A DNA stretch of 64,000 nt, from contig NZ_JADNQW010000005.1 of the NCBI RefSeq assembly GCF_015709455.1, forward strand, positions 248,001 to 312,000, in the 5' to 3' direction. Every line of letters starts with the position of its first letter. Position 1 is the first letter of the stretch. Below the pieces are notes generated by a model. It worked only from the letters and a program-made list of their open reading frames with translations, was not told the DNA's origin and did not search any database. The DNA comes from Methylosinus sp. H3A (GTDB taxonomy: Bacteria > Pseudomonadota > Alphaproteobacteria > Rhizobiales > Beijerinckiaceae). The position numbers and the translations under genes are program-made. Shown here piece by piece: positions 18,429 through 27,382 of the stretch.

Positions 18429-18764
18429 TTACGGCGCGACCTGCTTGAGCTCGGCGTCCGCGGCCGTCGCATGCTCGGCGGCCTGCGCGAGATGGTTCTG
18501 GCGGGCCTCTTCGATCGCGGCCTTCAAATGGACGATCGCAGCGGCGAGATGCGCGTCCGGCTTGAACTTCTGCAGCGATTCCGCCTTTTCCAATGAGAGA
18601 TCGGCATGATAGGCGAGCAGCCCAGTGTCCTTCAGCTTGACCTGGGTGATCGCCTCCTCCGCGTGCCGGAGGGCCTGATCGAGCCGGTCGTCGGCGCGGG
18701 CCAGGGTGGAGGCGAAAAGCGCGCCGCCGAAAGCGAGCGTGAGAGCGGCGGTTTTGAACTTCAT
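18429..18764 (-). CDS. SmbP-like small periplasmic metal-binding protein
   Basis: This 111-residue protein has a signal peptide ending near TLARA and a mature part that is entirely amphipathic helix. His recurs in HAEEAI, YHADLS, AHLAAAIVHLKAAIEEA and NHLAQAAEHATAADAE, the pattern of the copper-binding SmbP of Nitrosomonas. SmbP-type proteins bind Cu and other divalent metals in the periplasm. His density is lower here than in classical SmbP, so the metal role is probable, not proven. AGGAAAC upstream supports the inner ATG. Confidence 0.65.
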   Translation of the reverse strand: MKFKTAALTLAFGGALFASTLARADDRLDQALRHAEEAITQVKLKDTGLLAYHADLSLEKAESLQKFKPDAHLAAAIVHLKAAIEEARQNHLAQAAEHATAADAELKQVAP

Positions 18765-18913
18765 GGACCGTTTCCTCATGATCCGGCGGCCAGCCCATCG
18801 TCACTGAACGTTTCGATTTATCGCGGTCGCCGATGATCGTGTCCCGCATTTAAATGCAAGTTGGGGCGGCTTACTAGTCCATGTGTCCGATTTTCAGCCG
18901 CACCCGCCGCGAC

Positions 18914-19120
18914 TCACCAGAATTTCAACGAGGCGAGGAGGCCTTTTTGCACGGCTTGGCGATCCTGCTCCTTGAGCTCGAGGAAGATTTGCCGCGCGCT
19001 GGCCCGCAATGCGAGGAGCTGCTCGTCCGAAATCTCGAAATCGACCGCCGCCGACCGTAATTCGCGGCGCGCGCCGTCGAGCTTCTCTTGCAGAAAGGCG
19101 ATCAGGGAGTTCTTTGCCAT
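18914..19120 (-). CDS. Small helical protein of unknown function
   Basis: The 68-residue protein is not recognised. It is highly charged and predicted helical (LIAFLQEKLDGARRELRSAAVDF, then LLALRASARQIFLELKEQ), with no signal peptide. An AGAGAG precedes the ATG at 19120. It lies between the SmbP-like gene and the Met/His-rich membrane protein and may belong with them. Confidence 0.5.
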   Translation of the reverse strand: MAKNSLIAFLQEKLDGARRELRSAAVDFEISDEQLLALRASARQIFLELKEQDRQAVQKGLLASLKFW

Positions 19121-19507
19121 TTTGCTCTCTCTCACTCGCTTGGGCGAGCCTGAGAGCGGGAGCGGAAAGAGCGCTCGAATTCCCTCGAGGGGTTCCTCAA
19201 TCAGATTCGCCGGTCGGGCCTACGTCCGAGGCCCTCGGTTTTGTCGGAACGCCCACGCTCGAGCGTCTCGCCGATTATCATAGAAACTTCGTCGATCCGC
19301 AATCCGGCGGCGACGCCCACGCGGCGACTACCCGCGCAAGTCGTTCGAATTTTGTACATATGATTGACATTGTTGGGCTATCTACGCGCCTTGCTGCGCA
19401 TATCCCCCAATAGCGAGCGAATCCAGCGTCGATAAATTCGCCTCCGACGATTCAACGCGTCGCGTCGCGCTTATCGCGTTTTCGTTGCCCCCCACCAGGA
19501 TTTGCGA
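19121..19507. other. Intergenic region upstream of the Met/His-rich protein gene
   Basis: No credible gene is seen in these 387 bases. A TTGACA hexamer lies at 19364-19369 in a locally AT-rich spot, but a convincing -10 partner is absent. The promoters of both flanking divergent genes should lie here. Confidence 0.4.
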
Positions 19508-20974
19508 ATGACATCCGCTCGCCACGGCCTAGCCGCCGCGGCCGGGCTCGCGGCCTTATTGGCGACGCGAGGCGCGGCCGCCCATTGCATGATCGGGCCT
19601 CGCATGATCCCGATGACGATCACGATCGACACGCCCTGCGTCATGGATGATTTCATGCCGATGGCGATGGGGACGAGAAATGGCGATCACACCCGGGAGC
19701 TCGACGTCCCGCTGATGTTCTCGAAGCGCATCACCAAGGATTTCGGCGTCACCCTCGCCGGAACCTGGTCGCGCATGTGGATGCCGGAAAATCAGTCGTA
19801 CATGGCCATGATCATGGACATGCCGATGATGGGCATGACGATGCCGATGCTCATGCCCATGGGCATGTATATGCCGGGCATGAATATGAGCGGCTGGCAA
19901 AACCTGCAGACGACGTTCAAATATCAGCTCGTCACCGACAAGAAGAGCGAGTTCGTCCTCTCGGCCGGGCTGTTCGTGGACTGGGGCGGCGTCGGCAATC
20001 GCTCGACGGGCGCGCCGGGCTTCACGACGCTCGCTCCGACCATTTGGCTCGGCAAGGGCTTCGGCGATCTGCCGGAGGAATTCGGATGGGCGCGCGCCCT
20101 CGCCGCCACCGGACAATTCGGCCTGCGTATCCCGACATGGCGGCGCACCCTCGCCTATTCGCTGAGCGGCATGAGTCCCGCGGGCGCCGACATGTCCGGA
20201 ATGCTCAATTCGGTGATGGACATGTCCTGCATGACCATGCCGGCGCCGCTCACCTTCGACATGGCGATGCTCATGCCGAGCATAGACGAGTGCCGCCATT
20301 CGCCGACCTTCGCCTATGGCGCGAGCCTGCAATACAGCTTCTCCTATCTGAAGAAGAAGCTGAAGGTCGATCTCGGCGTCCCCGATTTCGTCTATGAGCT
20401 CAATCCGATCGTCGAGGTGCAGTTCCGCACGCCGCTCTCGGGCGTGCGCAGCACCAGCATCCCGCCCTATTACGGCGTGGAAATCAACCCGAACCAGAGG
20501 ACGTTCGCGACCTCCCCCACTTCCGCCTCGACGGTCGGAACGATCAACCCCGGCCTGATCTGGATGGGCGACAAAATGCAGATCGGCGCCGAGGCGATCA
20601 TCCCGATCAACCGGCAGAGCGGACGAGCCGTAGGCTGGATGGCCTCGATCGACTTTTCGCTCCAGCGCCTGTTTCCAGACACGCTGGGCAAGCCGCTCAT
20701 CCAATCGGCGGGCGAGGAAGAAGAGGATCACGATCACGGCGATCACGACCATGGCGACGACCATGACCATGGCGGTCACGACCATGACCACGATCACGGC
20801 GACCATGGGCATGGGCATGACCACGAGCGCCACCATGGCGGCCAAACGCAAAGCCACGGCCATGCGCAAAGCGCGGGAAGCCATCATGGACACGGCCATG
20901 GCGCTCATCTCGGACAAGGAGCCTCCGAGGCGGGGAGCAAGTCCGACCACGCCGGCCACGAGCACGCGCATTGA
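19508..20974 (+). CDS. Met-rich, His-rich outer-membrane beta-barrel protein, probable metal handling
   Basis: The 488-residue protein has a signal peptide (GLAAAAGLAALLATRGAAA). It then shows alternating strands typical of a transporter-like beta barrel (VTLAGTWSRMW, FVLSAGLFVDWGG, YGASLQYSFSYL, IGAEAIIPINR). About residues 98-128 contain 15 Met in 32, in MxM and MxxM spacing, and a second Met cluster is near 221-261. From about residue 404 a tail holds 27 His in roughly 86 residues, alternating with Asp and Gly. Met clusters favour Cu(I) and His/Asp tails favour Cu(II), Ni or Zn. The barrel resembles the family of putative phenol-pathway 'MetA' porins. Copper capture or efflux is inferred. 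Confidence 0.7.
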   Translation: MTSARHGLAAAAGLAALLATRGAAAHCMIGPRMIPMTITIDTPCVMDDFMPMAMGTRNGDHTRELDVPLMFSKRITKDFGVTLAGTWSRMWMPENQSYMAMIMDMPMMGMTMPMLMPMGMYMPGMNMSGWQNLQTTFKYQLVTDKKSEFVLSAGLFVDWGGVGNRSTGAPGFTTLAPTIWLGKGFGDLPEEFGWARALAATGQFGLRIPTWRRTLAYSLSGMSPAGADMSGMLNSVMDMSCMTMPAPLTFDMAMLMPSIDECRHSPTFAYGASLQYSFSYLKKKLKVDLGVPDFVYELNPIVEVQFRTPLSGVRSTSIPPYYGVEINPNQRTFATSPTSASTVGTINPGLIWMGDKMQIGAEAIIPINRQSGRAVGWMASIDFSLQRLFPDTLGKPLIQSAGEEEEDHDHGDHDHGDDHDHGGHDHDHDHGDHGHGHDHERHHGGQTQSHGHAQSAGSHHGHGHGAHLGQGASEAGSKSDHAGHEHAH

Positions 20975-21041
20975 CGCCCCTACCGCCGGAGCGCTCCCTC
21001 TCCCAATTAGGCGAGAAGGCCGAGCCATATCGGAGGAACAA

Positions 21042-21251
21042 ATGGGCGATCAGATCGAGCTTTCGCTCACGCTCGAGCGAGTCGACGCGGCGGTGTTGCT
21101 CGACAGCCTCGAGCGTCAGCTCGAAGCGTTGCAGCGAATCGAAAAGGAAGTCGACATCGAGCTGTTTGCGACCGCGCAACGCGAGAAGGCGGCGATCATC
21201 CCGGTCATCATGGCGCTGGAGAGCGCTCTAAAAACGAGCCGTCCGCATTGA
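21042..21251 (+). CDS. Small helical protein of unknown function
   Basis: The 69-residue protein is not recognised. It starts 67 bases after the Met/His-rich gene with GGAGGA about 6 bases upstream, so cotranscription is likely. The sequence (LERVDAAVLLDSLERQLEALQRI) suggests a helical hairpin with no signal peptide. Its stop is 7 bases from the convergent flgI stop. Confidence 0.55.
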   Translation: MGDQIELSLTLERVDAAVLLDSLERQLEALQRIEKEVDIELFATAQREKAAIIPVIMALESALKTSRPH

Positions 21252-21258
21252 AGCAGCG

Positions 21259-22353
21259 TCATTGGATGATGAGATCGGCCTGCAAGGCTCCCGCCGACTT
21301 GATCGCCTGCAGAATCGAGATGATCCCGGTCGGCTTGAGGCCGATCTGATTGAGCCCGCGCACCAGCGTGCGCAACGTCGGCCCCTCGAGCGTCGCGACG
21401 CCGCCGACCTCCTCGGTCGCGGTGATGCGCGTCTGGCTGGTCACCGTCGTCCTGCCATTGGAGAAGGGCGCCGGCTGCGAGACCTCAGGCGTCTCGTTGA
21501 TGCGAACGGTGAGGCCGCCATGCGTCAGCGCGACAGGCGATATCTTCACATCCTGGCCGATCACCACAGTGCCCGTGCGCTCGTCGATCACGACGCGCGC
21601 GGGCGTGCTCGGCTCCACGCGCAATTCGCCGATCTCGGCGAGCAGCCTCGTCGCGCCGCCGCGCGTCGCCGTCAGCGCGATGCTGCGCGCGTCGCGCTCC
21701 CGCGCGAGCCGCTGGCGATACTTTTCCTGTGTGTAACGATTGATGGCGTCGGCGATACGCACCGCTGTCTCGAAATCCGGATTGCGCAGCTCGAGCACCA
21801 AAGCGCCATTCTCGCCGGACGGTCGCGGCGCCTCACGCTCGACGGTCGCGCCATTGGGCACGCGCCCGACCGTCGCGACGCCATGGGTGAGCGTTTCGTT
21901 CTGGCCGCCGACGGCGAAGCCCGAGACCGCGATGGGCCCTTGCGAAATCGCATAGACATTGCCGTCTATGCCGGTGAGCGAGGTGAGGAGCAGCGTTCCG
22001 CCCATCAGCGACGTGGCGTCGCCCATCGCCGAAACGGTCACGTCGATCGTCGAACCCCAGCCGACGAAGGGCGGCAGCGCCGCCGTCACCATCACCGCGG
22101 CGAGATTGCGCGTGCGCAGCGCGCTATTGCGCACATTGACTCCGAGCCGGTCCAGCATGGAAGACACAGACTGCTCGGTGAATGGCGCATTGCGCAAAGT
22201 GTCGCCGGTGCCTTGCAGACCGACGACGAGCCCATAGCCGAGCAGCTGATATTCCCGCACGCCGCGCGGAAATGTAATGTCCTTTATGCGCACCGAGGCG
22301 AGCGCCGGAGCGCTCATCAGCACGAGCAGAGCGACCGCGACGATTCTGCGCAT
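21259..22353 (-). CDS. flgI: Flagellar P-ring protein FlgI
   Basis: The 364-residue protein has a signal peptide (VALLVLMSAPALASVRIKDI) and the full FlgI body: GVREYQLLGYGLVVGLQGTGDT, NLAAVMVTAALPPFVGWGSTIDVTVSAMGDA, and the C-terminal LNQIGLKPTGIISILQAIKSAGALQADLI. It forms the periplasmic ring around the rod. Its start overlaps the stop of flgA by one base. It is last in the motA-flgI operon. Confidence 0.96.
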   Translation of the reverse strand: MRRIVAVALLVLMSAPALASVRIKDITFPRGVREYQLLGYGLVVGLQGTGDTLRNAPFTEQSVSSMLDRLGVNVRNSALRTRNLAAVMVTAALPPFVGWGSTIDVTVSAMGDATSLMGGTLLLTSLTGIDGNVYAISQGPIAVSGFAVGGQNETLTHGVATVGRVPNGATVEREAPRPSGENGALVLELRNPDFETAVRIADAINRYTQEKYRQRLARERDARSIALTATRGGATRLLAEIGELRVEPSTPARVVIDERTGTVVIGQDVKISPVALTHGGLTVRINETPEVSQPAPFSNGRTTVTSQTRITATEEVGGVATLEGPTLRTLVRGLNQIGLKPTGIISILQAIKSAGALQADLIIQ

Positions 22354-22817
22354 CAGCCCTCGCTCACGCGAATGGAGCCGTCGGCCTGCACGCGGCCGTT
22401 GACGACGAGCCCGCTGTCCTGATTGCGCACGCGGATGAGGTCGCCGACCGACCCGGCCTGAAGCGCCGAGCCATAGGCGACTATGACCATGCCGCCCTCG
22501 TCGAAAACGATCTTCACCGAGGCATTGACGGAGACCACCTTCGGCGCATCGACCGCGATGACGGGAATCGGCCGTTCCGGCAGCAATGTGCGCCGCGCGA
22601 TCTTGCCGACGAGCGCGCCTCTCGTCTCGGCCACCGAGCCGTCCGCGCCGCCGCCGAGGCCGAAAGCGCGTTCGCCGAGCATGGAGTCGCGAATGACGTC
22701 GCCAGGATAGATGACGGCGAGCGGCACGGGGAGCATGCGCTCCTCCGCGCAAAGCGGCGAGAGGCCGCAGACGACCGCGGCCAGCACGAAAGCGACGAGC
22801 CGCGGAACGCGCATCAT
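22353..22817 (-). CDS. flgA: P-ring assembly chaperone FlgA
   Basis: The 154-residue periplasmic protein has a signal peptide and the SAF/ChapFlgA region ([63 protein letters not shown]). It assists FlgI ring formation. It overlaps flgG by 4 bases and flgI by one. Confidence 0.92.
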   Translation of the reverse strand: MMRVPRLVAFVLAAVVCGLSPLCAEERMLPVPLAVIYPGDVIRDSMLGERAFGLGGGADGSVAETRGALVGKIARRTLLPERPIPVIAVDAPKVVSVNASVKIVFDEGGMVIVAYGSALQAGSVGDLIRVRNQDSGLVVNGRVQADGSIRVSEG

Positions 22818-23602
22818 CTGATCCCCTTCGAGACGGTGCCTTCCATCTCGTCCACCGCCTGGATCACCTTGGAGCTGAGCTCGAAGGCGCGCTGCGCGGA
22901 GATGAGATTGACGAGCTCCTTGACCGGATCGACGTTCGAGCTCTCGAGATAATATTGGCTGAGCGTGCCGAAACCCGGATCGCCCGGCACGCCGACGACC
23001 GGCGCGCCAGAGGCGACCGTCTGGCGGAAGAGATTGCCGCCGAGCGCCTCGAGGCCCGATTCATTGGCGAAATTGGCGATCGTCAATTGGCCGAGCTGCT
23101 GCGGCGTCGTCTGGCCGCCGATCGTCGCGGAGACGATGCCCGATTGATTGACGCTGATCGCCGTGGCGTTATTCGGTATGACGATCGTCGGCGTCACCAG
23201 ATAGCCGTCGCCGGTCACCAATTGACCATTGGCGTTGGTGCTGAAAGAGCCGGCGCGCGTGTACACGGTCTCGCTGTCCGGGCCGACGATCTGGAACCAG
23301 CCGCGGCCCTGCAGCGCGAGATCGAGCTGATTGCCGGTCTGGCTGAGCGAGCCCTGCGTCTGCAGGCTGCGGATCGCCGCGAGGCGCACGCCGAGGCCGG
23401 TCTGCGATCCCTCCGGAATCGTCGCGTCGCGGCCGCGGTTGGAGACGCCTTGCAGACGGTCAGCTTGATAGAGGAGATCGGTGAATTCCGCGCGCGAGCG
23501 TTTGAACGCCGTCGTGTTGATGTTGGCGATATTGTTGGAGAGAACTTCGATATTCTGCTGCTGGGCGTTCATGCCCGTGGCCGCTATGGCGAGCGCTCGC
23601 AT
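22814..23602 (-). CDS. flgG: Flagellar distal rod protein FlgG
   Basis: The 262-residue axial protein has standard ends: [20 protein letters not shown] at the N-terminus and [34 protein letters not shown] at the C-terminus. These coil together in the rod. The middle has the typical [13 protein letters not shown]. The length matches FlgG. Confidence 0.96.
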   Translation of the reverse strand: MRALAIAATGMNAQQQNIEVLSNNIANINTTAFKRSRAEFTDLLYQADRLQGVSNRGRDATIPEGSQTGLGVRLAAIRSLQTQGSLSQTGNQLDLALQGRGWFQIVGPDSETVYTRAGSFSTNANGQLVTGDGYLVTPTIVIPNNATAISVNQSGIVSATIGGQTTPQQLGQLTIANFANESGLEALGGNLFRQTVASGAPVVGVPGDPGFGTLSQYYLESSNVDPVKELVNLISAQRAFELSSKVIQAVDEMEGTVSKGIR

Positions 23603-23620
23603 GGCTTCACATATCCTTTT

Positions 23621-23941
23621 TCATATCGTCATACGGCTGATTTCCTGATAGGCGCCGACCGCCTTGTCGCGCACGGCGAGGGCCGTCTGCAGCGCGCGCT
23701 CGGCGGACATGATCTCATCCACCACCTGCTGCACCGAGGCCTTGCCCTGCACGCCGGCGATGGACGCCGCCTCGCTCGATTTCACCTTGTCGATGACGCC
23801 GGTCGTGAGTTGATCGAGCACTTGCGAAAAAGACGCTCCGTCGACAGACGAAGCGGTTGTGCTCTTCGTCGCGCCGCTCAGCGCCGAGACGCCGGCGCCG
23901 GAGGCGACCGAGGCGACGATTCCTGGGACGAGTCCGATCAT
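23621..23941 (-). CDS. fliE: Flagellar hook-basal body protein FliE
   Basis: The 106-residue protein links the MS ring to the rod. It has a variable N-terminus and the conserved half [26 protein letters not shown] through [32 protein letters not shown]. It overlaps flgC by 4 bases. Confidence 0.92.
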   Translation of the reverse strand: MIGLVPGIVASVASGAGVSALSGATKSTTASSVDGASFSQVLDQLTTGVIDKVKSSEAASIAGVQGKASVQQVVDEIMSAERALQTALAVRDKAVGAYQEISRMTI

Positions 23942-24357
23942 TGGCTTCCCTTCAGCAGATCGATCGTCATGGAGAGCAGCTCGCGCGTCTGCTTCATGAC
24001 CTGGAGATTGGCCTCATAGGCGCGATTGGCTTCGCGCATATCGGCGACTTCGGTGAGAATGTTCACATTCGGAAATTTCACATTGCCATTCTTGTCGGCG
24101 GCCGGATTGCCGGGATCGTGCTCGACGCGAAAGGCCGAACGATCGACGCCGACCGCTCCGACATGAACGAGCTCTGCTCCGGTGGCGCGATCGAGCTCAT
24201 TGGCGAAGGTGACGGTCTTGCGCACATAGGGATTCGCGCCCGCCGTCTGGCCCGTAGAACGGGCGTTGGCCATGTTCTCGGCGACGACCCGCAGGCGCGA
24301 CGATTGCGCCTCGAGGCCCGCGCCGGAGATCTTCATGGAGGCTTCGAGAGCGTCCAT
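23938..24357 (-). CDS. flgC: Flagellar proximal rod protein FlgC
   Basis: The 139-residue rod protein starts at the ATG at 24357, giving [35 protein letters not shown]. The C-terminus [32 protein letters not shown] is diagnostic. Longer upstream frame is shadow over flgB. It sits 8 bases after flgB. Confidence 0.95.
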   Translation of the reverse strand: MDALEASMKISGAGLEAQSSRLRVVAENMANARSTGQTAGANPYVRKTVTFANELDRATGAELVHVGAVGVDRSAFRVEHDPGNPAADKNGNVKFPNVNILTEVADMREANRAYEANLQVMKQTRELLSMTIDLLKGSQ

Positions 24358-24365
24358 CTTTCGTG

Positions 24366-24749
24366 TTACCCTTTCAACGTCGCCATCCACATTCCGTGGA
24401 ACGACTTCATGATGCTGGTGCTGAGCGAGAAGGCGCCGCGAATCTGTCCGGCCTTCATCATCTCCTGCTCGAGGCTGACCGAATTGCCAGACAAGCTCGT
24501 CTCCCAATTCGTCCCTTCCTTGGGCGAGGACGCGCGCGGGTCGAAGGCCGCGGTCTGAATATGCAGGCCATTGGTGCCTGCGAGCTCCAATGCGCTGCGA
24601 TCCAAGACCTTGGAGAAAGGCGCGACATCGCCCGCCTTATAGCCGGGCGTATTGGCGTTGGCGACGTTCTGGGAGACGGCCGATTGACGCGCGGAAAGCC
24701 AGCTCCGCTGCTTTTCGACGAGATCGAAGAGATAGACAGGCTCGACCAT
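24366..24749 (-). CDS. flgB: Flagellar proximal rod protein FlgB
   Basis: This 127-residue rod protein shows [28 protein letters not shown] at the N-terminus and a C-terminal helix with [27 protein letters not shown]. It precedes flgC and fliE as in most basal-body operons. Confidence 0.92.
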   Translation of the reverse strand: MVEPVYLFDLVEKQRSWLSARQSAVSQNVANANTPGYKAGDVAPFSKVLDRSALELAGTNGLHIQTAAFDPRASSPKEGTNWETSLSGNSVSLEQEMMKAGQIRGAFSLSTSIMKSFHGMWMATLKG

Positions 24750-24821
24750 GATGCCTCGCGCGATGTTCGTATCGGAAAACTATGCGCCTGGTCTTGCGTC
24801 AGGCTGGAATTATACGCGCAT

Positions 24822-25895
24822 TCAGCGGGCAGCGCGGCCGCCATTGTGCAAGAAATGAATGAGCTCGGCGACCGGGCGATAGAATTCCTGCGGGATCATC
24901 TTGTCGACCTCGACGTGGTCATACATCGCGCGCGCGAGCGCCTGGCGCTCCAGCACGGGAACGCCATTCTCCTCGGCGATCTCCCTGATCTTGAGCGCGA
25001 TCAGATCGGTTCCCTTGGCGACGACGAGCGGCGCGCCGCCCTCCTCGCGCACATAGCGCAGCGCAATGGCGTAATGGGTGGGATTGGCGATGACGAAAGT
25101 CGCGCGCGGAACCGCCGCCATCATGCGTTTGCGCGATCGATCGAGAGCGATGGAGCGCAGACGCGCTTTCATCATGGGGTCGCCTTCCGACTGCTTGAAC
25201 TCCTCTTTGATCTCCTGCCGGCTCATGCGCATGTCGCGGCGCCACTTCGTTCGGCTCCAGGCGAAATCCGCCATGGCCAGCAGCACCACCGGAATGCAAA
25301 CGATGCTCGTCAAGCGAATGACGAGCTTCAGCAGCAGTCCTGGAACCTGGCCCGGCTCGACGCGCATCGAATCGGTGATGAGCCCGCGGTCGACATTCAG
25401 CGAAAAGATGACCGCGCCCGCGATGATGACGATCTTGACCACCGACTTCACGAGCTCGATGACGCCAGCGACGCCGAAAATGCGCTTCAACCCCTCTTGC
25501 AAAGAGATGCGCGAGAAATCCGGCTCGATGCGCTGGAAGACGAGACGCGGCGCGCCTTGGATGAATGCCGCGACGATCGCTGCGACAATGAACATCGCGA
25601 GGATCGGCGTGAGAAATCGGCTGGTCTCGAGCACCACAGTCTGCGACTGCATATAGGCGTCCGCGGCATTGGCGAGCGCGAACTGGCCGACATTGGCGAG
25701 CATCAATGCCAGCGCGCCGACGAGGCGCGGGCCGACCGTCTGGACGACAAAAGCGGCGCAGAGGAGAAATGTGAGGAAGAGCGTTGCGATCGACAGATCA
25801 CGGGAGACCGGCGTCTTGCCTTGCTCCAAGGCGTCGAGAATCTTCTTCTCTGTCGCCTCTTCTGTTCGTGATTCCTGATCTTCCGTATCGCTCAT
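24822..25895 (-). CDS. flhB: Flagellar export apparatus protein FlhB
   Basis: The 357-residue inner-membrane protein has four hydrophobic segments, then a cytoplasmic domain with the self-cleavage site NPTH in VIANPTHYAIALRY. FlhB switches export from hook to filament substrates together with FliK. The N-terminus (TEDQESRTEEATEKKILDALEQGKTP) is typical. Confidence 0.97.
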   Translation of the reverse strand: MSDTEDQESRTEEATEKKILDALEQGKTPVSRDLSIATLFLTFLLCAAFVVQTVGPRLVGALALMLANVGQFALANAADAYMQSQTVVLETSRFLTPILAMFIVAAIVAAFIQGAPRLVFQRIEPDFSRISLQEGLKRIFGVAGVIELVKSVVKIVIIAGAVIFSLNVDRGLITDSMRVEPGQVPGLLLKLVIRLTSIVCIPVVLLAMADFAWSRTKWRRDMRMSRQEIKEEFKQSEGDPMMKARLRSIALDRSRKRMMAAVPRATFVIANPTHYAIALRYVREEGGAPLVVAKGTDLIALKIREIAEENGVPVLERQALARAMYDHVEVDKMIPQEFYRPVAELIHFLHNGGRAAR

Positions 25896-25908
25896 GGCTC
25901 AGAGGCGA

Positions 25909-26931
25909 TCATTCGCTCGCCTCCGCGGACGAGCTCGACAGATCGATCTTGCCCTGTTCCGCGAGCCTCAGAACCGTGTCCGCGATAATGCGACGCGCCT
26001 CCATTATGTCGCGACGCGGCGGCGTCCCCCCGCTCGCGAGCTCCGCCTCCACCATGCGCCGGGTTCGCGCGGACAGCGCCGCCAGGACGAAATCGCGAAC
26101 ATCGACCTCGGCGCCGCGCAGGGCCATGATGACGCGGTCGGCGGGAATCGCGTCGAACAGGATCATGCGCGCGCGGACATTGAGCTTGGTGATGTCCTCG
26201 AAATTGAAGAGCATGCCCTTCAGCGCTTCGGCGTCGCGCGGACGGCGTTCGGAGAGGCTGCGTAGAACACCCTCCGCATGCTCGCGCTCCATCTTGTTGA
26301 TGATCGCCGCGAGCTTGGCGTTCTTCGCCGCAGTGGCGGTGAGCTCGGAGTTCTGCAGAAGATTCTCCTGCAATGTCGTCTCGAGCAGCCGCAGCGCTTC
26401 ATCGGTGACCGCCTTCGACGATAGCATGCGGCGCATGACGTCGTCGCGGAATTCGCCTGGCAGCGCCGACAGCGCCTTGGCGGCGCGCGCCGGATCGATC
26501 CGCGACAGCGTCAAGGCTGTCGTCTGCGGATGCTCCTTCGAGACATATTCGATGAAGACCGCCTCCGGCGCTAGCCCGACGCGATCCCAGACAGCGCTAT
26601 TCGAGCTGCCGAGCACATCCGACATGATCTCGGCGATCTGATCGGGCGGAATCACCCCGCTCAGAAGCTTCTCGGCCTCGCCCGCCGTGCCGCGAAGATC
26701 GGAGCCGCCACTCTGCAGCCGATTCATGAAATCTTCGATGAGCGGCTCGATCGTGCTCGCCGGAACCGAGCCTAGGCCGGCGGCGAATTTGGTGATCTGA
26801 CGCAGTTCGCTGCGGTCGAAGTGCTTGAGGACGCGTTGCGCCACATCCTTGTCGACCGACAGCAGCAACGCCGCCACTTTCTCGGGGCCATTGAGCGCTC
26901 GGCCGGCGTCGGCGGCAATCAGATTCGTCAT
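25909..26931 (-). CDS. fliG: Flagellar motor switch protein FliG
   Basis: The 340-residue protein has N, middle and C domains. The middle EHPQ motif appears in YVSKEHPQTTALTLSRI, and the C-terminal torque helix region contains MILFDAIPADRVIMALRGAE followed by RTRRMVEAEL. It contacts MotA and drives rotation. Confidence 0.95.
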   Translation of the reverse strand: MTNLIAADAGRALNGPEKVAALLLSVDKDVAQRVLKHFDRSELRQITKFAAGLGSVPASTIEPLIEDFMNRLQSGGSDLRGTAGEAEKLLSGVIPPDQIAEIMSDVLGSSNSAVWDRVGLAPEAVFIEYVSKEHPQTTALTLSRIDPARAAKALSALPGEFRDDVMRRMLSSKAVTDEALRLLETTLQENLLQNSELTATAAKNAKLAAIINKMEREHAEGVLRSLSERRPRDAEALKGMLFNFEDITKLNVRARMILFDAIPADRVIMALRGAEVDVRDFVLAALSARTRRMVEAELASGGTPPRRDIMEARRIIADTVLRLAEQGKIDLSSSSAEASE

Positions 26932-26949
26932 CGCGGGCTCCCGCCTCCG

Positions 26950-27336
26950 TCACATGCGCCGCGCGCCGCTCCCGGGCTCGATGATCTCCGTGAGCGAGAC
27001 ACCGAAGCGCGTATTGTCGTCCTCGACGACGACCACCTCGCCGCGCGCGATGAGCCGGCCATTGACGACGACGTCGACCGGCTCGCCGATCTTCTGGTCG
27101 AGCGGCACGATCGCGCCGCGCCCGAGCTTTAGCAGATTTGAAACCGGCATGGTCACCGAGCCGATCACCACCTGCATGACGACGGGAATACGCAAAATCG
27201 ATTCGAATTTGCGTGGATCGATCTCCGGCTCTCCGCCGCGCGGCTCCATCCTCAAATCCTCACCGATCGCGCGGGAGCCGCCGATCAGCCTTTCGAGTTC
27301 TTCGCTCTTCGAGCTCTCCAAGTCGAACTCTCCCAT
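26950..27336 (-). CDS. fliN: Flagellar motor switch protein FliN
   Basis: The 128-residue protein ends in the SpoA/FliN domain: ILRIPVVMQVVIGSVTMPVSNLLKLGRGAIVPLDQ and GRLIARGEVVVVEDDNTRFGVSLTEII. It forms the lower C-ring. The ATG at 27336 lies within a short tandem repeat and has GGAGAG 6 bases before it. Confidence 0.93.
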   Translation of the reverse strand: MGEFDLESSKSEELERLIGGSRAIGEDLRMEPRGGEPEIDPRKFESILRIPVVMQVVIGSVTMPVSNLLKLGRGAIVPLDQKIGEPVDVVVNGRLIARGEVVVVEDDNTRFGVSLTEIIEPGSGARRM

Positions 27337-27366
27337 GTCGATCTCTCCAATGTCGACCTCTCCCCG
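27313..27366. repeat. 15-bp tandem repeat at the fliN start
   Basis: On the minus strand a unit of 15 bases (GGAGAGATCGACATG-like) occurs about 3.5 times with one to three changes per copy. Each copy carries a GGAGAG that can serve as a ribosome-binding site. One copy supplies the fliN ATG. In the fliN frame it would encode GEVDIGEIDMGEFDL-type repeats. Confidence 0.75.
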
Positions 27367-27382
27367 ACGTCCCCGCCGTCGC

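Noticed and set aside
16533..18596. Long plus-strand open frame over the CBS, rhomboid and PAS genes
   Set aside because: Low-complexity Arg/Ser product; three recognised families lie in other frames.
19364..19392. TTGACA considered as a -35 promoter box
   Set aside because: No -10 hexamer at acceptable spacing.
19556..21028. Long minus-strand frame opposite the Met/His-rich gene, itself rich in His
   Set aside because: It is the antisense image of ATG/GAC-CAC codons; the plus strand has a signal peptide and beta-barrel pattern.
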